Shown here piece after piece: positions 7,855 through 15,300 of a stretch of DNA of 18,892 nucleotides (position 1 is the first letter of the stretch; each line of letters begins with the position of its first letter). Made by a program: the position numbers and the translations under genes. The notes under the pieces were generated by a model. The model had not been told where the DNA came from and did not search any database. It worked only from the letters and a program-made list of their open reading frames with translations. Origin of the DNA: an uncultured Arcanobacterium sp. (GTDB lineage Bacteria; Actinomycetota; Actinomycetes; Actinomycetales; Actinomycetaceae); assembly GCF_947253055.1 (NCBI RefSeq), contig NZ_CAMXYE010000020.1, positions 1 to 18,892 of the forward strand, written 5' to 3'.

Positions 7855-8853
7855 CTAATCTCCCCGATAGCGCCGCGCGCGCTGTGCTTGCGCCGCATAT
7901 TCAGAAGACGGCGGATAGCCCACTTCCGCCAAAGTCAATCCATGTGCCGGCGCACATACCGTTTCGCCGTTGCGCTCCTGGGCCCGCAAAGATTCCGCTG
8001 GCCAATTTTCTGCCCGCCGGCCTCTACCTACTTCTATTAACGCTCCTACCAGCATCCGCACCTGCGAGTGGCAAAAAGCATCAGCCTGCACTTGGGCAGC
8101 TAAAATTCCACTTTCTTGCCGAGAAAACTGCAATTTTAGTAAAGTGCGCACGCTGGAAGCTCCCGGGCGGGGCCGGCAAAAAGAAGTAAAATCGTGCTCT
8201 CCGAGCAACGGAAGCGCCGCCCGATTCATCCGCTCTATATCGAGTTCTTCTGGTATCCAGAGCACATCTAGCCGCGCCGGATTCCAATGCTCTACTCCGT
8301 CGGCAATTAAATACACGTATTTACGCCACAGCGCCGAAAACCGCGCATCGAAATCAGCCGGCACTTTTTCTACCCGTGTAATCACCACATCACTGTAGCC
8401 ACGAATAGGTAAATTTAGCCCTGTTGCTGCTGGCGCTGCCCCGGCTGCCGGCGTTGACGCTACAGCTGCCTCTGCTACAGCTGCCTCTGACGGCACAGCC
8501 TCCAATTCCGCATTTTCCTCGCCCCGGCAATATTCCCAATATGCCCGCGTCAGCAGGGAATTAGCACGCCGGAGCAGCACATCTTCGGGCAAGTAATTAG
8601 CTCTCCCCGGTAACTGCTCCCAGAGTGTAGCGGGGACATCGAAATGTGCTACTTGCCCAGCCGCATGCACTCCCGCATCGGTACGCCCAGCTACTGTGAG
8701 CGAAATAGGAATTCGCAGTATTGTGCTCAAGACTTTCTCGATTTCCCCTTGCACAGTACGAAGCCCCGGCTGGCAGGCCCAACCGTGAAATTGCCGCCCC
8801 TGATAGCTAATCTGCAAGCGAATCCGCATTTTCGCGCTGCTCTCTTCTCCCAT
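7855..8853 (-). CDS. truA: tRNA pseudouridine(38-40) synthase TruA
   Basis: Isomerises uridines 38-40 in the tRNA anticodon arm. From ATG 8853 (GGAAAG upstream) the product is 332 residues. A GTG at 8871 and an internal ATG at 8829 are alternatives; the internal one starts directly at the family core MRIRLQISYQG but lacks a close ribosome site. The catalytic Asp is D59 in AGRTDAGVHA, and DARFSALWRKYVY (169-181), DFTSF and SQVRMLVG match the family. Residues about 110-148 form an Ala/Glu/Pro-rich segment where most TruA proteins go directly from the ANSLL-like helix to the strand before DARFSA. It includes a 15-bp tandem duplication. The fold motifs are intact, so it is probably functional. 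Confidence 0.96.
   Translation of the reverse strand: MGEESSAKMRIRLQISYQGRQFHGWACQPGLRTVQGEIEKVLSTILRIPISLTVAGRTDAGVHAAGQVAHFDVPATLWEQLPGRANYLPEDVLLRRANSLLTRAYWEYCRGEENAELEAVPSEAAVAEAAVASTPAAGAAPAATGLNLPIRGYSDVVITRVEKVPADFDARFSALWRKYVYLIADGVEHWNPARLDVLWIPEELDIERMNRAALPLLGEHDFTSFCRPRPGASSVRTLLKLQFSRQESGILAAQVQADAFCHSQVRMLVGALIEVGRGRRAENWPAESLRAQERNGETVCAPAHGLTLAEVGYPPSSEYAAQAQRARRYRGD
8459..8488. repeat. 15-bp perfect tandem duplication inside truA
   Basis: GCTACAGCTGCCTCT occurs twice head to tail (8459-8473 and 8474-8488) without mismatch. It is in frame and encodes the repeated EAAVA in the low-complexity insertion of TruA. Confidence 0.95.
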
Positions 8854-8894
8854 AGATTTAGCTTTCCACACTCTCAGAATTCGGTCAAAATAGG

Positions 8895-8942
8895 TAAATT
8901 AAAGGCGGGGAAACACTGAGGATTCCCCGCCTAAAATTTTAG
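8895..8942 (-). terminator. Stem-loop terminator after rplQ
   Basis: A 10-bp perfect G+C-rich stem (AGGCGGGGAA 8903-8912 with TTCCCCGCCT 8933-8942), then TTTAATTTA on the minus strand. It starts a few bases after the rplQ stop. The loop is long (20 nt) and the T tract imperfect, so partial read-through into truA is likely. No clear separate truA promoter was found. Confidence 0.7.
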
Positions 8943-8949
8943 GGTTTAA

Positions 8950-9549
8950 TTATTTTTCCGCATCGGCGTCTTCGTCTTCGTCTTCGGCTTCGGCTTCGGC
9001 TTCGGCTTCAGCTTCAGCTTCGGCCTTCTCAGCTTCCACTTCTTCCGCTACTGCTTCTACTTCTTCTAAGACTTCCGCCGCTTCTTCCGCCGCTTCTTCC
9101 GCCGCTTCTTCAGCAGCTTCTACAGCTTCAGTAGCTTCCACTGCCTCCGGCTCAGCCGGCGCCGCTTTCTTTGCTTCTTTCTTATCCGCAATCTCATCTA
9201 GTACCAAAGAGATTTCGGCTAAAGGAGCATTATCACCTTTCCGATTCGGCAATTTAATAGTACGGGTGTAGCCACCATCGCGATTGGCAAACTTCGGAGC
9301 TAACTCTTCAAAAAGAATATAAGCAGCTTCCCGGTCGCGCAGCACTTTCAAAGCTAAACGACGATTGTGGGTATCCCCTTTCTTCGCCTTCGTAATCAGC
9401 TTTTCAATATGAGGGCGCACCCGCTTTGCTTTCGCTTCTGTGGTTTTAATAGATCCGTTGTAAATGAGCTCCTTGCACAGATTGGCAATGATGAGGCGCT
9501 CATGCGCTGGTGATCCTCCCAGACGCGGTCCCTTGGTGGGCTTAGGCAT
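8950..9549 (-). CDS. rplQ: 50S ribosomal protein L17 with long acidic C-terminal tail
   Basis: L17 lies near the peptide exit region of the large subunit. Residues 1-120 are the conserved protein (MPKPTKGPRLGGSPAHERL, KTTEAKAKRVRPHIEKLIT, NRDGGYTRTIKLPNRKGD). After a Lys-rich junction (123-128) comes a tail of about 75 residues made almost only of Glu, Ala, Val and Asp, ending DEDEDADAEK. Actinobacterial L17 proteins often carry such tails. Here the tail is built from short DNA repeats (8966-9024 and 9073-9120). AGGAG precedes the ATG. The gene follows rpoA after 29 bp. Confidence 0.98.
   Translation of the reverse strand: MPKPTKGPRLGGSPAHERLIIANLCKELIYNGSIKTTEAKAKRVRPHIEKLITKAKKGDTHNRRLALKVLRDREAAYILFEELAPKFANRDGGYTRTIKLPNRKGDNAPLAEISLVLDEIADKKEAKKAAPAEPEAVEATEAVEAAEEAAEEAAEEAAEVLEEVEAVAEEVEAEKAEAEAEAEAEAEAEDEDEDADAEK
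8966..9024. repeat. Hexanucleotide repeat tract in rplQ tail
   Basis: Runs of TCTTCG, then TTCGGC and TTCAGC, repeat with a 6-bp period on the plus strand. They encode alternating acidic and Ala residues at the C terminus of L17. The tract is a likely place for slippage. Confidence 0.85.
9073..9120. repeat. 12-bp tandem repeat, four units, in rplQ tail
   Basis: TTCCGCCGCTTC occurs three times exactly (9073, 9085, 9097) and a fourth time with two changes (9109-9120). The array is in frame and encodes repeated EEAA. Confidence 0.95.
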
Positions 9550-9578
9550 TTATATCTCCTAAAAATTTTAAGTGCGTT

Positions 9579-10580
9579 TTACTGCACGTCGTCACTAAAA
9601 GTCATGGAATAGCTGTCATCAGCAAAATTGGAAACGAAAGGTCCGGGAGTATCCCGCAGATGTAAATCCATCTTCTCCAGTTCCTCTTTCACATCTTCGA
9701 TAGATTTAGCACCAAAATTACGGATATCTAGTAGATCCGCCTCCGAGCGCATCACTAGCTCGCCGATGGTGTGAATTCCTTCGCGCTGTAAGCAGTTCTG
9801 CGAACGAGCTGGCAGATTCAGAATCGTAATCGGCCGCTGCAAATCCGAAGACTGCTGCTCCGGCACGGGCGGTTCTTTCAGCTCTAGGCCTTCTACTTCT
9901 TCGTTGAGCTCGGTGCACAGGCCAAAGAGCTCTACCAAAGTCTTGCCGGCAGAAGCGAAAGCATCCCGCGGCGCCATAGAAGGCTTGGTTTCCACATCTA
10001 CGATCAACCGATCGAAATCAGTGCGCTGCCCTACTCGAGTAGCCTCTACTTTATAAGAAACGCGCACTACCGGAGAGTAAATAGAATCTACCGGAATTCG
10101 CCCAATCTCATAGTCAGGAGAATTATTCTGAGCAGCCGATACGTATCCACGCCCGCGCTCCACAGTGAGATCTATTTCCAGTTTCCCTTTTTCATTAAGA
10201 GTAGCAATCACTAAATCTGGATTGTGAATTTCTACGCCCGCGGGCGGAGTAATATCCGAAGCTAGCACCTGCCCCGGCCCTTGCTTACGCAAGTACATCG
10301 AAACCGGCTCATCGTGCTCGGAAGTAACCACTAATTCTTTTATATTAAGGATAATTTCCGCTACATCTTCTTTACAGCCTTCAATAGTGGAAAATTCATG
10401 CAATACGCCGTCGATATTAATCGAGGTGACTGCCGCTCCCGGTATGGAGCTCAGTAGAGTCCGCCGCAGGGAATTACCCAGCGTATATCCGAAACCAGGC
10501 TCTAGCGGTTCCAGAGTAAAACGAGAACGAATCTCGGAAGTTTTATCTTCGGTCAGCGTAGGCCGCTGTTCAATAATCAC
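9579..10580 (-). CDS. rpoA: RNA polymerase alpha subunit
   Basis: Alpha dimerises to nucleate RNA polymerase, and its C-terminal domain contacts DNA and activators. From GTG 10580 the product is 333 residues beginning MIIEQRPTLTED, matching the actinobacterial pattern, with AAAGGA just upstream. Another in-frame GTG at 10595 would put that ribosome site inside the gene and is rejected. The N-domain carries LEPGFGYTLGNSLRRTLLSS (25-45) and the CTD spans about 250-308 (LPARSQNCLQREGIHTIGEL, then NFGAKSIEDVKEEL). It lies between rpsK and rplQ without rpsD, an arrangement seen in several actinobacterial lineages. Confidence 0.98.
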   Translation of the reverse strand: MIIEQRPTLTEDKTSEIRSRFTLEPLEPGFGYTLGNSLRRTLLSSIPGAAVTSINIDGVLHEFSTIEGCKEDVAEIILNIKELVVTSEHDEPVSMYLRKQGPGQVLASDITPPAGVEIHNPDLVIATLNEKGKLEIDLTVERGRGYVSAAQNNSPDYEIGRIPVDSIYSPVVRVSYKVEATRVGQRTDFDRLIVDVETKPSMAPRDAFASAGKTLVELFGLCTELNEEVEGLELKEPPVPEQQSSDLQRPITILNLPARSQNCLQREGIHTIGELVMRSEADLLDIRNFGAKSIEDVKEELEKMDLHLRDTPGPFVSNFADDSYSMTFSDDVQ

Positions 10581-10647
10581 TATTTTTCCTTTCACAGGCG
10601 CCCGCTATATGACGCCTCTTAGTGTTCCATCTGCCTAACAGTTGGAT

Positions 10648-10680
10648 GGGCAAGAAGCCCGAGGAGGGGCAAAAAGCCCC
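10648..10680 (-). terminator. Twin small hairpins between rpsK and rpoA
   Basis: Just after the rpsK stop the minus strand has GGGGC-TTTTT-GCCCC (10680-10666), then GGGC-TTCTT-GCCC (10660-10648). Neither is followed by a T run, so I read them as mRNA processing, stability or partial attenuation elements rather than a full terminator. Confidence 0.4.
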
Positions 10681-10685
10681 GGATA

Positions 10686-11081
10686 TCAAACGCGACGGCG
10701 CTTGGGAGGACGGCATCCATTATGAGCTTGTGGAGTGACATCAGATATCGAAGTCACTTCTAAGCCGGAAGCAGTCAAAGAACGAATCGCGGTTTCCCGG
10801 CCAGAACCGGGGCCTTTTACGAATACATCTACTTTCTTAACTCCGTGATCCATAGCCCGGCGAGCTGCATTTTCTGCGGCGAGCTGCGCAGCATACGGAG
10901 TAGATTTACGCGAACCCTTAAAGCCCACCATGCCGGCAGAGCAAGAAGCGATTACTTCTCCATTCGGATCAGTTATAGACACAATCGTATTGTTGAAGGT
11001 CGACTTAATATGAGCCTGACCAATAGTAATATTTTTGCGCACATTGCGACGCGGCTTGCGCGTCTGAGTCTTGGGTGGCAT
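10686..11081 (-). CDS. rpsK: 30S ribosomal protein S11
   Basis: S11 lines the platform of the small subunit near the mRNA exit. The 131-residue product has the family core (IGQAHIKSTFNNTIVSITD, CSAGMVGFKGSRKSTPYAAQ cut into conserved blocks, VKGPGSGRE) and the C terminus NGCRPPKRRRV. AGGAG precedes the ATG. It lies 44 bp after rpsM. Confidence 0.98.
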   Translation of the reverse strand: MPPKTQTRKPRRNVRKNITIGQAHIKSTFNNTIVSITDPNGEVIASCSAGMVGFKGSRKSTPYAAQLAAENAARRAMDHGVKKVDVFVKGPGSGRETAIRSLTASGLEVTSISDVTPQAHNGCRPPKRRRV

Positions 11082-11125
11082 TTACATAATCTCCTGAAAC
11101 TATTTTCCGAATACCGGATTTCCTC

Positions 11126-11497
11126 TTAAGCCTTCTTCTTACCAGCAACCGTACGCTTTGGCCCCTTGCGGGTACGCGCGTTCGTCTTTGTACGCTGCCC
11201 ATGTACGGGAAGACCCCGACGATGCCGCAGGCCCTGGTAACAACCGATTTCTACTTTCCGGCGAATATTTGCCTGCACTTCGCGGCGCAAATCGCCTTCT
11301 ACTCGGAAATTCTCATCGATAAATTCTTTGAGCTTTACGAGCTCTTCTTCAGTGAGATCCTTTACGCGGGTATCTGGATTCACCCCGGTAGCGCCCAGAG
11401 CTTTCAAAGAACTGGAACGCCCAATGCCGTAAATATAAGTGAGCGCAATCTCCACTCGCTTTTCGCGAGGTAAATCGACGCCTGCTAAACGTGCCAT
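11126..11497 (-). CDS. rpsM: 30S ribosomal protein S13
   Basis: S13 forms contacts between the head of the small subunit and both the large subunit and the P-site tRNA. The 123-residue product begins MARLAGVDLPREKRVEIALT, has YGIGRSS (23-29) and GCYQGLRHRRGLPVHGQRTK (85-104), and ends with the basic KKA tail. The ATG has AGGAG upstream. A structured gap of 137 bp precedes it, larger than the other spacings in this operon. Confidence 0.98.
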   Translation of the reverse strand: MARLAGVDLPREKRVEIALTYIYGIGRSSSLKALGATGVNPDTRVKDLTEEELVKLKEFIDENFRVEGDLRREVQANIRRKVEIGCYQGLRHRRGLPVHGQRTKTNARTRKGPKRTVAGKKKA

Positions 11498-11521
11498 ATT
11501 ATGTGGCTCCTATTTTCTATC

Positions 11522-11575
11522 CCGAAGGTGTGTAGCACTGCCATCTCGCTTTTCACCACGAGCCCTAGCCTTCGG
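11522..11575 (-). promoter_or_regulatory. Structured leader upstream of rpsM
   Basis: CCGAAGG (11522-11528) pairs with CCTTCGG (11569-11575), enclosing a second hairpin CTCG/CGAG (11545-11548 with 11559-11562). The element lies in the rpmJ-rpsM gap, about 25 bases from the rpsM start, and could control ribosome access or message processing. In many bacteria a ribosomal protein represses this operon through an mRNA structure near rpsM, but this structure has not been matched to a known one. Confidence 0.4.
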
Positions 11576-11634
11576 ACTAAGGGTTGCATTTCGCCGGCAA
11601 TGCTTCTTACTGCTTCTCCTAAGCGAAACGCCAG

Positions 11635-11748
11635 TTATCCCTGACGCTGCTTATGCCGCGGATTGGTGCAAATTACCATTACCGTGCCCTTGCGGCGCAC
11701 GATCTTGCAACTATCACAAATCCGTTTCACGCTTGGTTTGACCTTCAT
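11635..11748 (-). CDS. rpmJ: 50S ribosomal protein L36
   Basis: The smallest ribosomal protein, 37 residues: MKVKPSVKRICDSCKIVRRK, then GTVMVICTNPRHKQRQG. It has the zinc ligands C11, C14, C27 and H32, so this is the zinc-binding (C+) form. GGAAAG lies six bases before the ATG. It lies between infA and rpsM as in most bacteria. Confidence 0.98.
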   Translation of the reverse strand: MKVKPSVKRICDSCKIVRRKGTVMVICTNPRHKQRQG

Positions 11749-11824
11749 ATGTGTCTTTCCTTTGCTGCCGTTCCTTTTGCAGATAAGACCGGCAACGGAT
11801 CTTACTCTGCGAGAATCCGCCTAT

Positions 11825-12046
11825 TTACTTATATCGGTAAACAATGCGGCCACGATTAAGATCGTAAGGAGTAAGTTCTACTACCACTCGATCTTCCGGA
11901 AGGATCTTGATGTAGTGCTGACGCATCTTACCGGAGATATGGGCGAGCACCACGTGCCCGTTCTCCAACTCCACCTGAAACATCGCATTCGGCAGTGCTT
12001 CCAGCACTGTGCCTTCTACTTCGATGACGCCTTCTTTTTTCGCCAT
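11825..12046 (-). CDS. infA: Translation initiation factor IF-1
   Basis: IF-1 binds the A site of the small subunit during initiation. The 73-residue product is the full family length and is a single OB fold: MAKKEGVIEVEGTVLEALPN, FQVELENGHVVLAHISGKMR, then LTPYDLNRGRIVYRYK. The ribosome site is modest (GGGAAAT directly before the ATG). In most relatives infA follows map directly, but here a 3.5 kb surface-protein gene and a stem-loop lie between, so infA probably heads its own transcript. Confidence 0.98.
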   Translation of the reverse strand: MAKKEGVIEVEGTVLEALPNAMFQVELENGHVVLAHISGKMRQHYIKILPEDRVVVELTPYDLNRGRIVYRYK

Positions 12047-12307
12047 ATTTCCCGCTTACTTCCTATCTTTTTCTCTGAACTGCAGCTAATGCTACCGCTC
12101 ATGCACAACTGCCTAAATACAGATGCGCCAATGCTCCAGTCTAGCCGAAAAAATGCCGGAAAATAAAGGCGAAAAGAGGTGTATCTCATCACGCCAAATA
12201 GCCGAATCCACCTTACTAAACAGTTGCGGGGTCAGACGCCGCCGCTATTACTTCTGGCTTGGCCTGACCCCGCAGCTAGCAGTTCACTAGTTTTGCTCAG
12301 CTACTTA
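12047..12307 (-). other. Intergenic region with terminator and presumed infA promoter
   Basis: A perfect 11-bp stem (TGCGGGGTCAG 12225-12235 with CTGACCCCGCA 12264-12274, 28-nt loop) lies 34 bases after the surface-protein stop. The following minus-strand sequence has few T residues, so it is either a weak terminator or a 3'-end stabiliser. An infA promoter is expected between here and 12046. TAGACT is a possible -10, but I find no good -35 to match. No coding potential was seen. Confidence 0.5.
12225..12274 (-). terminator. Stem-loop after the surface-protein gene
   Basis: An 11-bp uninterrupted G+C-rich inverted repeat positioned just past the stop codon at 12308. The loop is long and the T tract poor, so efficiency is uncertain. 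Confidence 0.6.
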
Positions 12308-15300
12308 TCACGCATGATGCTTGCCGCGCCTTGCCAGCATTGCTCCACCAGCTAGCGCAATCAATGCCGCACCAGTCAGGCCAGATCCAAGGAAACCAGT
12401 TTGCGCAAGTGGCTTAGTCGCCGCCGGATCAGCGGAATTCACCGGCGCTACCGCCACAGAAGCATTAGCCGCGGCAGCAATCACCGTAAATTCTTTACTA
12501 GTAGCTCGGCCAGTTTCTTTTCCAGTTGCAGTCACCGTATGCTTTCCGAGCGCGAAATTGGCTGGAACCTTCCAAGCAATACGTGCCACGCCCTGCGCAT
12601 CAACCACAACTCGCCCAGCATAGACAACCTCAGAGCGCACGTGGAAATCTACCTGTTCACCGGCATCGAACCCGCTGGCAGTAAACAGTATTGTGCTTCC
12701 CTGCTGTATCTGGGTGGCAGAAAGCGTGATATCTACCGGATGCAACTCATTGTAGTGTTGCTGCGCTTTTTGCAATGCCGCTTGCGCCTGATTCAAGAGT
12801 TGCTGCGCAGTCGCCACTTCTTCCTGCTTAGTCTGCAGTTTTTCTTGTGCTTGCTGAGCAGCTTCTGCGGCCTTAGCAGCCGCTTCTTGCGCGCTGCGCA
12901 CGATATTGAACTTCTCCGGCAAAGCGTAGGCATTTAAGTGCTCATTATCAGTTGGCATCCCATTTTGCAGCGCTGCCGCAGAATCTACCGCTGCTAGATA
13001 CTCCGCGCGCGCCTTCGCCGCTTGGGCTTCCTGCTGCGCAGCAGCAACTGCCGCTTCTTGCTTCGAAACAGCATCTTTTGCTGCCTGCAACTGAGCTTGG
13101 GCCTTCTGTAAGGCTTCATCTGCACTTGCTACAGCCGCCAAGGCCTTTTCGTGCTTAGCCTGGGCTTCTTGCAAAGGCGTCAACTGAGCTTGGGCCGCTT
13201 GCAACCGGCTGGCCGCCTGCTCTACCGCAGCTTGTGCAGCTTCTACATCCGCTTGCGCAGCTTGTACTGCCACGGCTGCCTGCTCCTTAGCGGTGGCGGC
13301 TTTCTGTGCCTTATCCTTGGCATCTTCTACTTTAGCAATTGCATCCTGCTGCTTAGCCTGCGCCTGCGCTAAATCTGCTTTCGCAGTCTCCAAATTTGCC
13401 TTGGCGTTCCGCAACGCAGTGCCGCCTTCAATATTCTCTACCGCCTTGGTCTTTTCAGCTACTAAAGCCTGCTTGCTTTGTACCGCTTCTGCCGCTTTAT
13501 TTACCGATTCTTGTGCCGCAGCGGCAGCAGAATCAGCAGCATTCTTTGCGGTTTGTTTATCCGTAACCGCCTGGCTGGCCGCAGCAACCACAGACTCTTG
13601 CGCCTGGACGGCAGCACCCGCCTGCGTCTGTACCTCCTGGGCAGTGACAATAGCAGCTTCCGCCGCTTGCAAATCTTCTTCATTCTTTTGCAGAGTTTGC
13701 GCAGCCGTAGCTGCGGCAGTATCTGCCGCATTCTTTTCGCTCTGCCGGGCAGCCAGAGTGGCCGCCGCCGTACTTTGCTCCGCCTTAGCTGCTTCTAAAG
13801 CCTTTAGTGCCGCCTCGTATTCCTGCTGCACACGCGGGTCACCATTGGTCTTTTTAGCAAGTAAATCATTGTAATAGGCCATGAAGCGGGCAGTGTATTC
13901 TTCAACTGAGAAACTTTTACCCTTCACATTAGAGCTCAGCACCATCGAATGCACAAATTGAGCTTTAACCCATGATTCCTTATATATTTCAGCTGAACGA
14001 GCTGCATAGCCAATAACTTTGCTATCTTTCACGTTCAGCCCGGACATGCGGGAATCTCCCCACATCAAATCATCCACCAGATTGGTATAGTGCCCTACAT
14101 CTGCTTTCCCTGCCAAATTCGGATCATTTTGAATCATTTCTTCCATCTGAACCCGGCTAGTTGCTCCTTGGGCGCGCAGCTTATCAAATAGTACTTTTTC
14201 TTCATCCCACCAGCCCTGTAAAGCTTCTTTCGAAGTCATCCTGTAAGAAGGATTATAATTTCCACGAACAGCCAGGTTCTCATAGTGGTCGCTATAAACT
14301 TCCGAGTGTCCCCAAATCTTAGAAGAGTAATTGGCATTTGCTTGCGCTATCGCCATGGAATAATCGTCAATTTGCAGCAAAGAAAGCTTCCGGCCGTCAA
14401 TACCGCCATCACTTTGCCGCTTAGCATTTATTGCCGGTATTTGCTCGATAGAGAATTTCATATTCTCCAAGGTACGCGCATCCTCATTCCCAAAATTCTG
14501 AGGATTATATTCGGCGTGAACTCCCTGCGGCTTGGTTAATACTTCCAGAGCTTCTTGAGACCCCATTGCCTCATAGAAGCCTTCAGCTCCGCGATCCCAC
14601 TGCTTTTGCGCATCTGCCTTGCTCGTATCGTTATCCACAGCTGCTTTCGCAGTCGCTACGCGCTGCTCTGCCGCAGCGACGGCAGCATCTGCTGCGTTCT
14701 TAGCTTCCTGCGCTGCCGCTAATGCAGCATCAGCAGCTTGTACTTTTTGCTTAGCTTCTGCATTCTTAGCCCGGGCCGCCGGCAAACTAGCCTGCAAAGC
14801 ATCCCGCTTAGAAGTAGCTGCTTCCAGCTTATTTTTCGCCTCTGTCTGCTGCTTTTGCAGCTCGGCAAGTTGGGCGCGCGCCGCCGCTTCCGCCTGCTTA
14901 GCCTGCTCTAAATCTGCCTTTGCCGCGGCAGCTTTCTCATTTAAAGTAGCTAGGTCTGCTTTCGCCTGTTTCTCAGCTTCTTGAGCCTGGGCAAGTTGCT
15001 GCTGCGCTTCACTCAGTTCAGCTTGTGCCTGCTGCAATGCAGCTCCAGCGCTGCTTTCCAACTGTGCCACCTGCGCGGTCAGATCGTCCACCTTTTTCTG
15101 AGCGGTTTGCACAGCCTTATCCGCCGCATCTTGACTTTGCTTGGCAGCTTGCAGATCCTTATCGGCTTGGGTGCTCGCCGCCGCCTGCGCATCTGCATCC
15201 TTCTGCAGCTGCGTTAGTTTATCTGCCGCCTGCTTCTGAGCAGCATCTGCATCAGCTTTCGCCTGCTCTGCTTTAGCTACTTCTTCTTTGGCCTGGGTAA

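Noticed and set aside
8960..9125. Repeat array as a possible CRISPR
   Set aside because: Units of 6 and 12 bp are contiguous, in frame and inside the L17 gene; there are no spacers.
9579..10686. Missing rpsD between rpsK and rpoA as an unusual loss
   Set aside because: Several actinobacterial lineages keep rpsD elsewhere, so the order here is ordinary.
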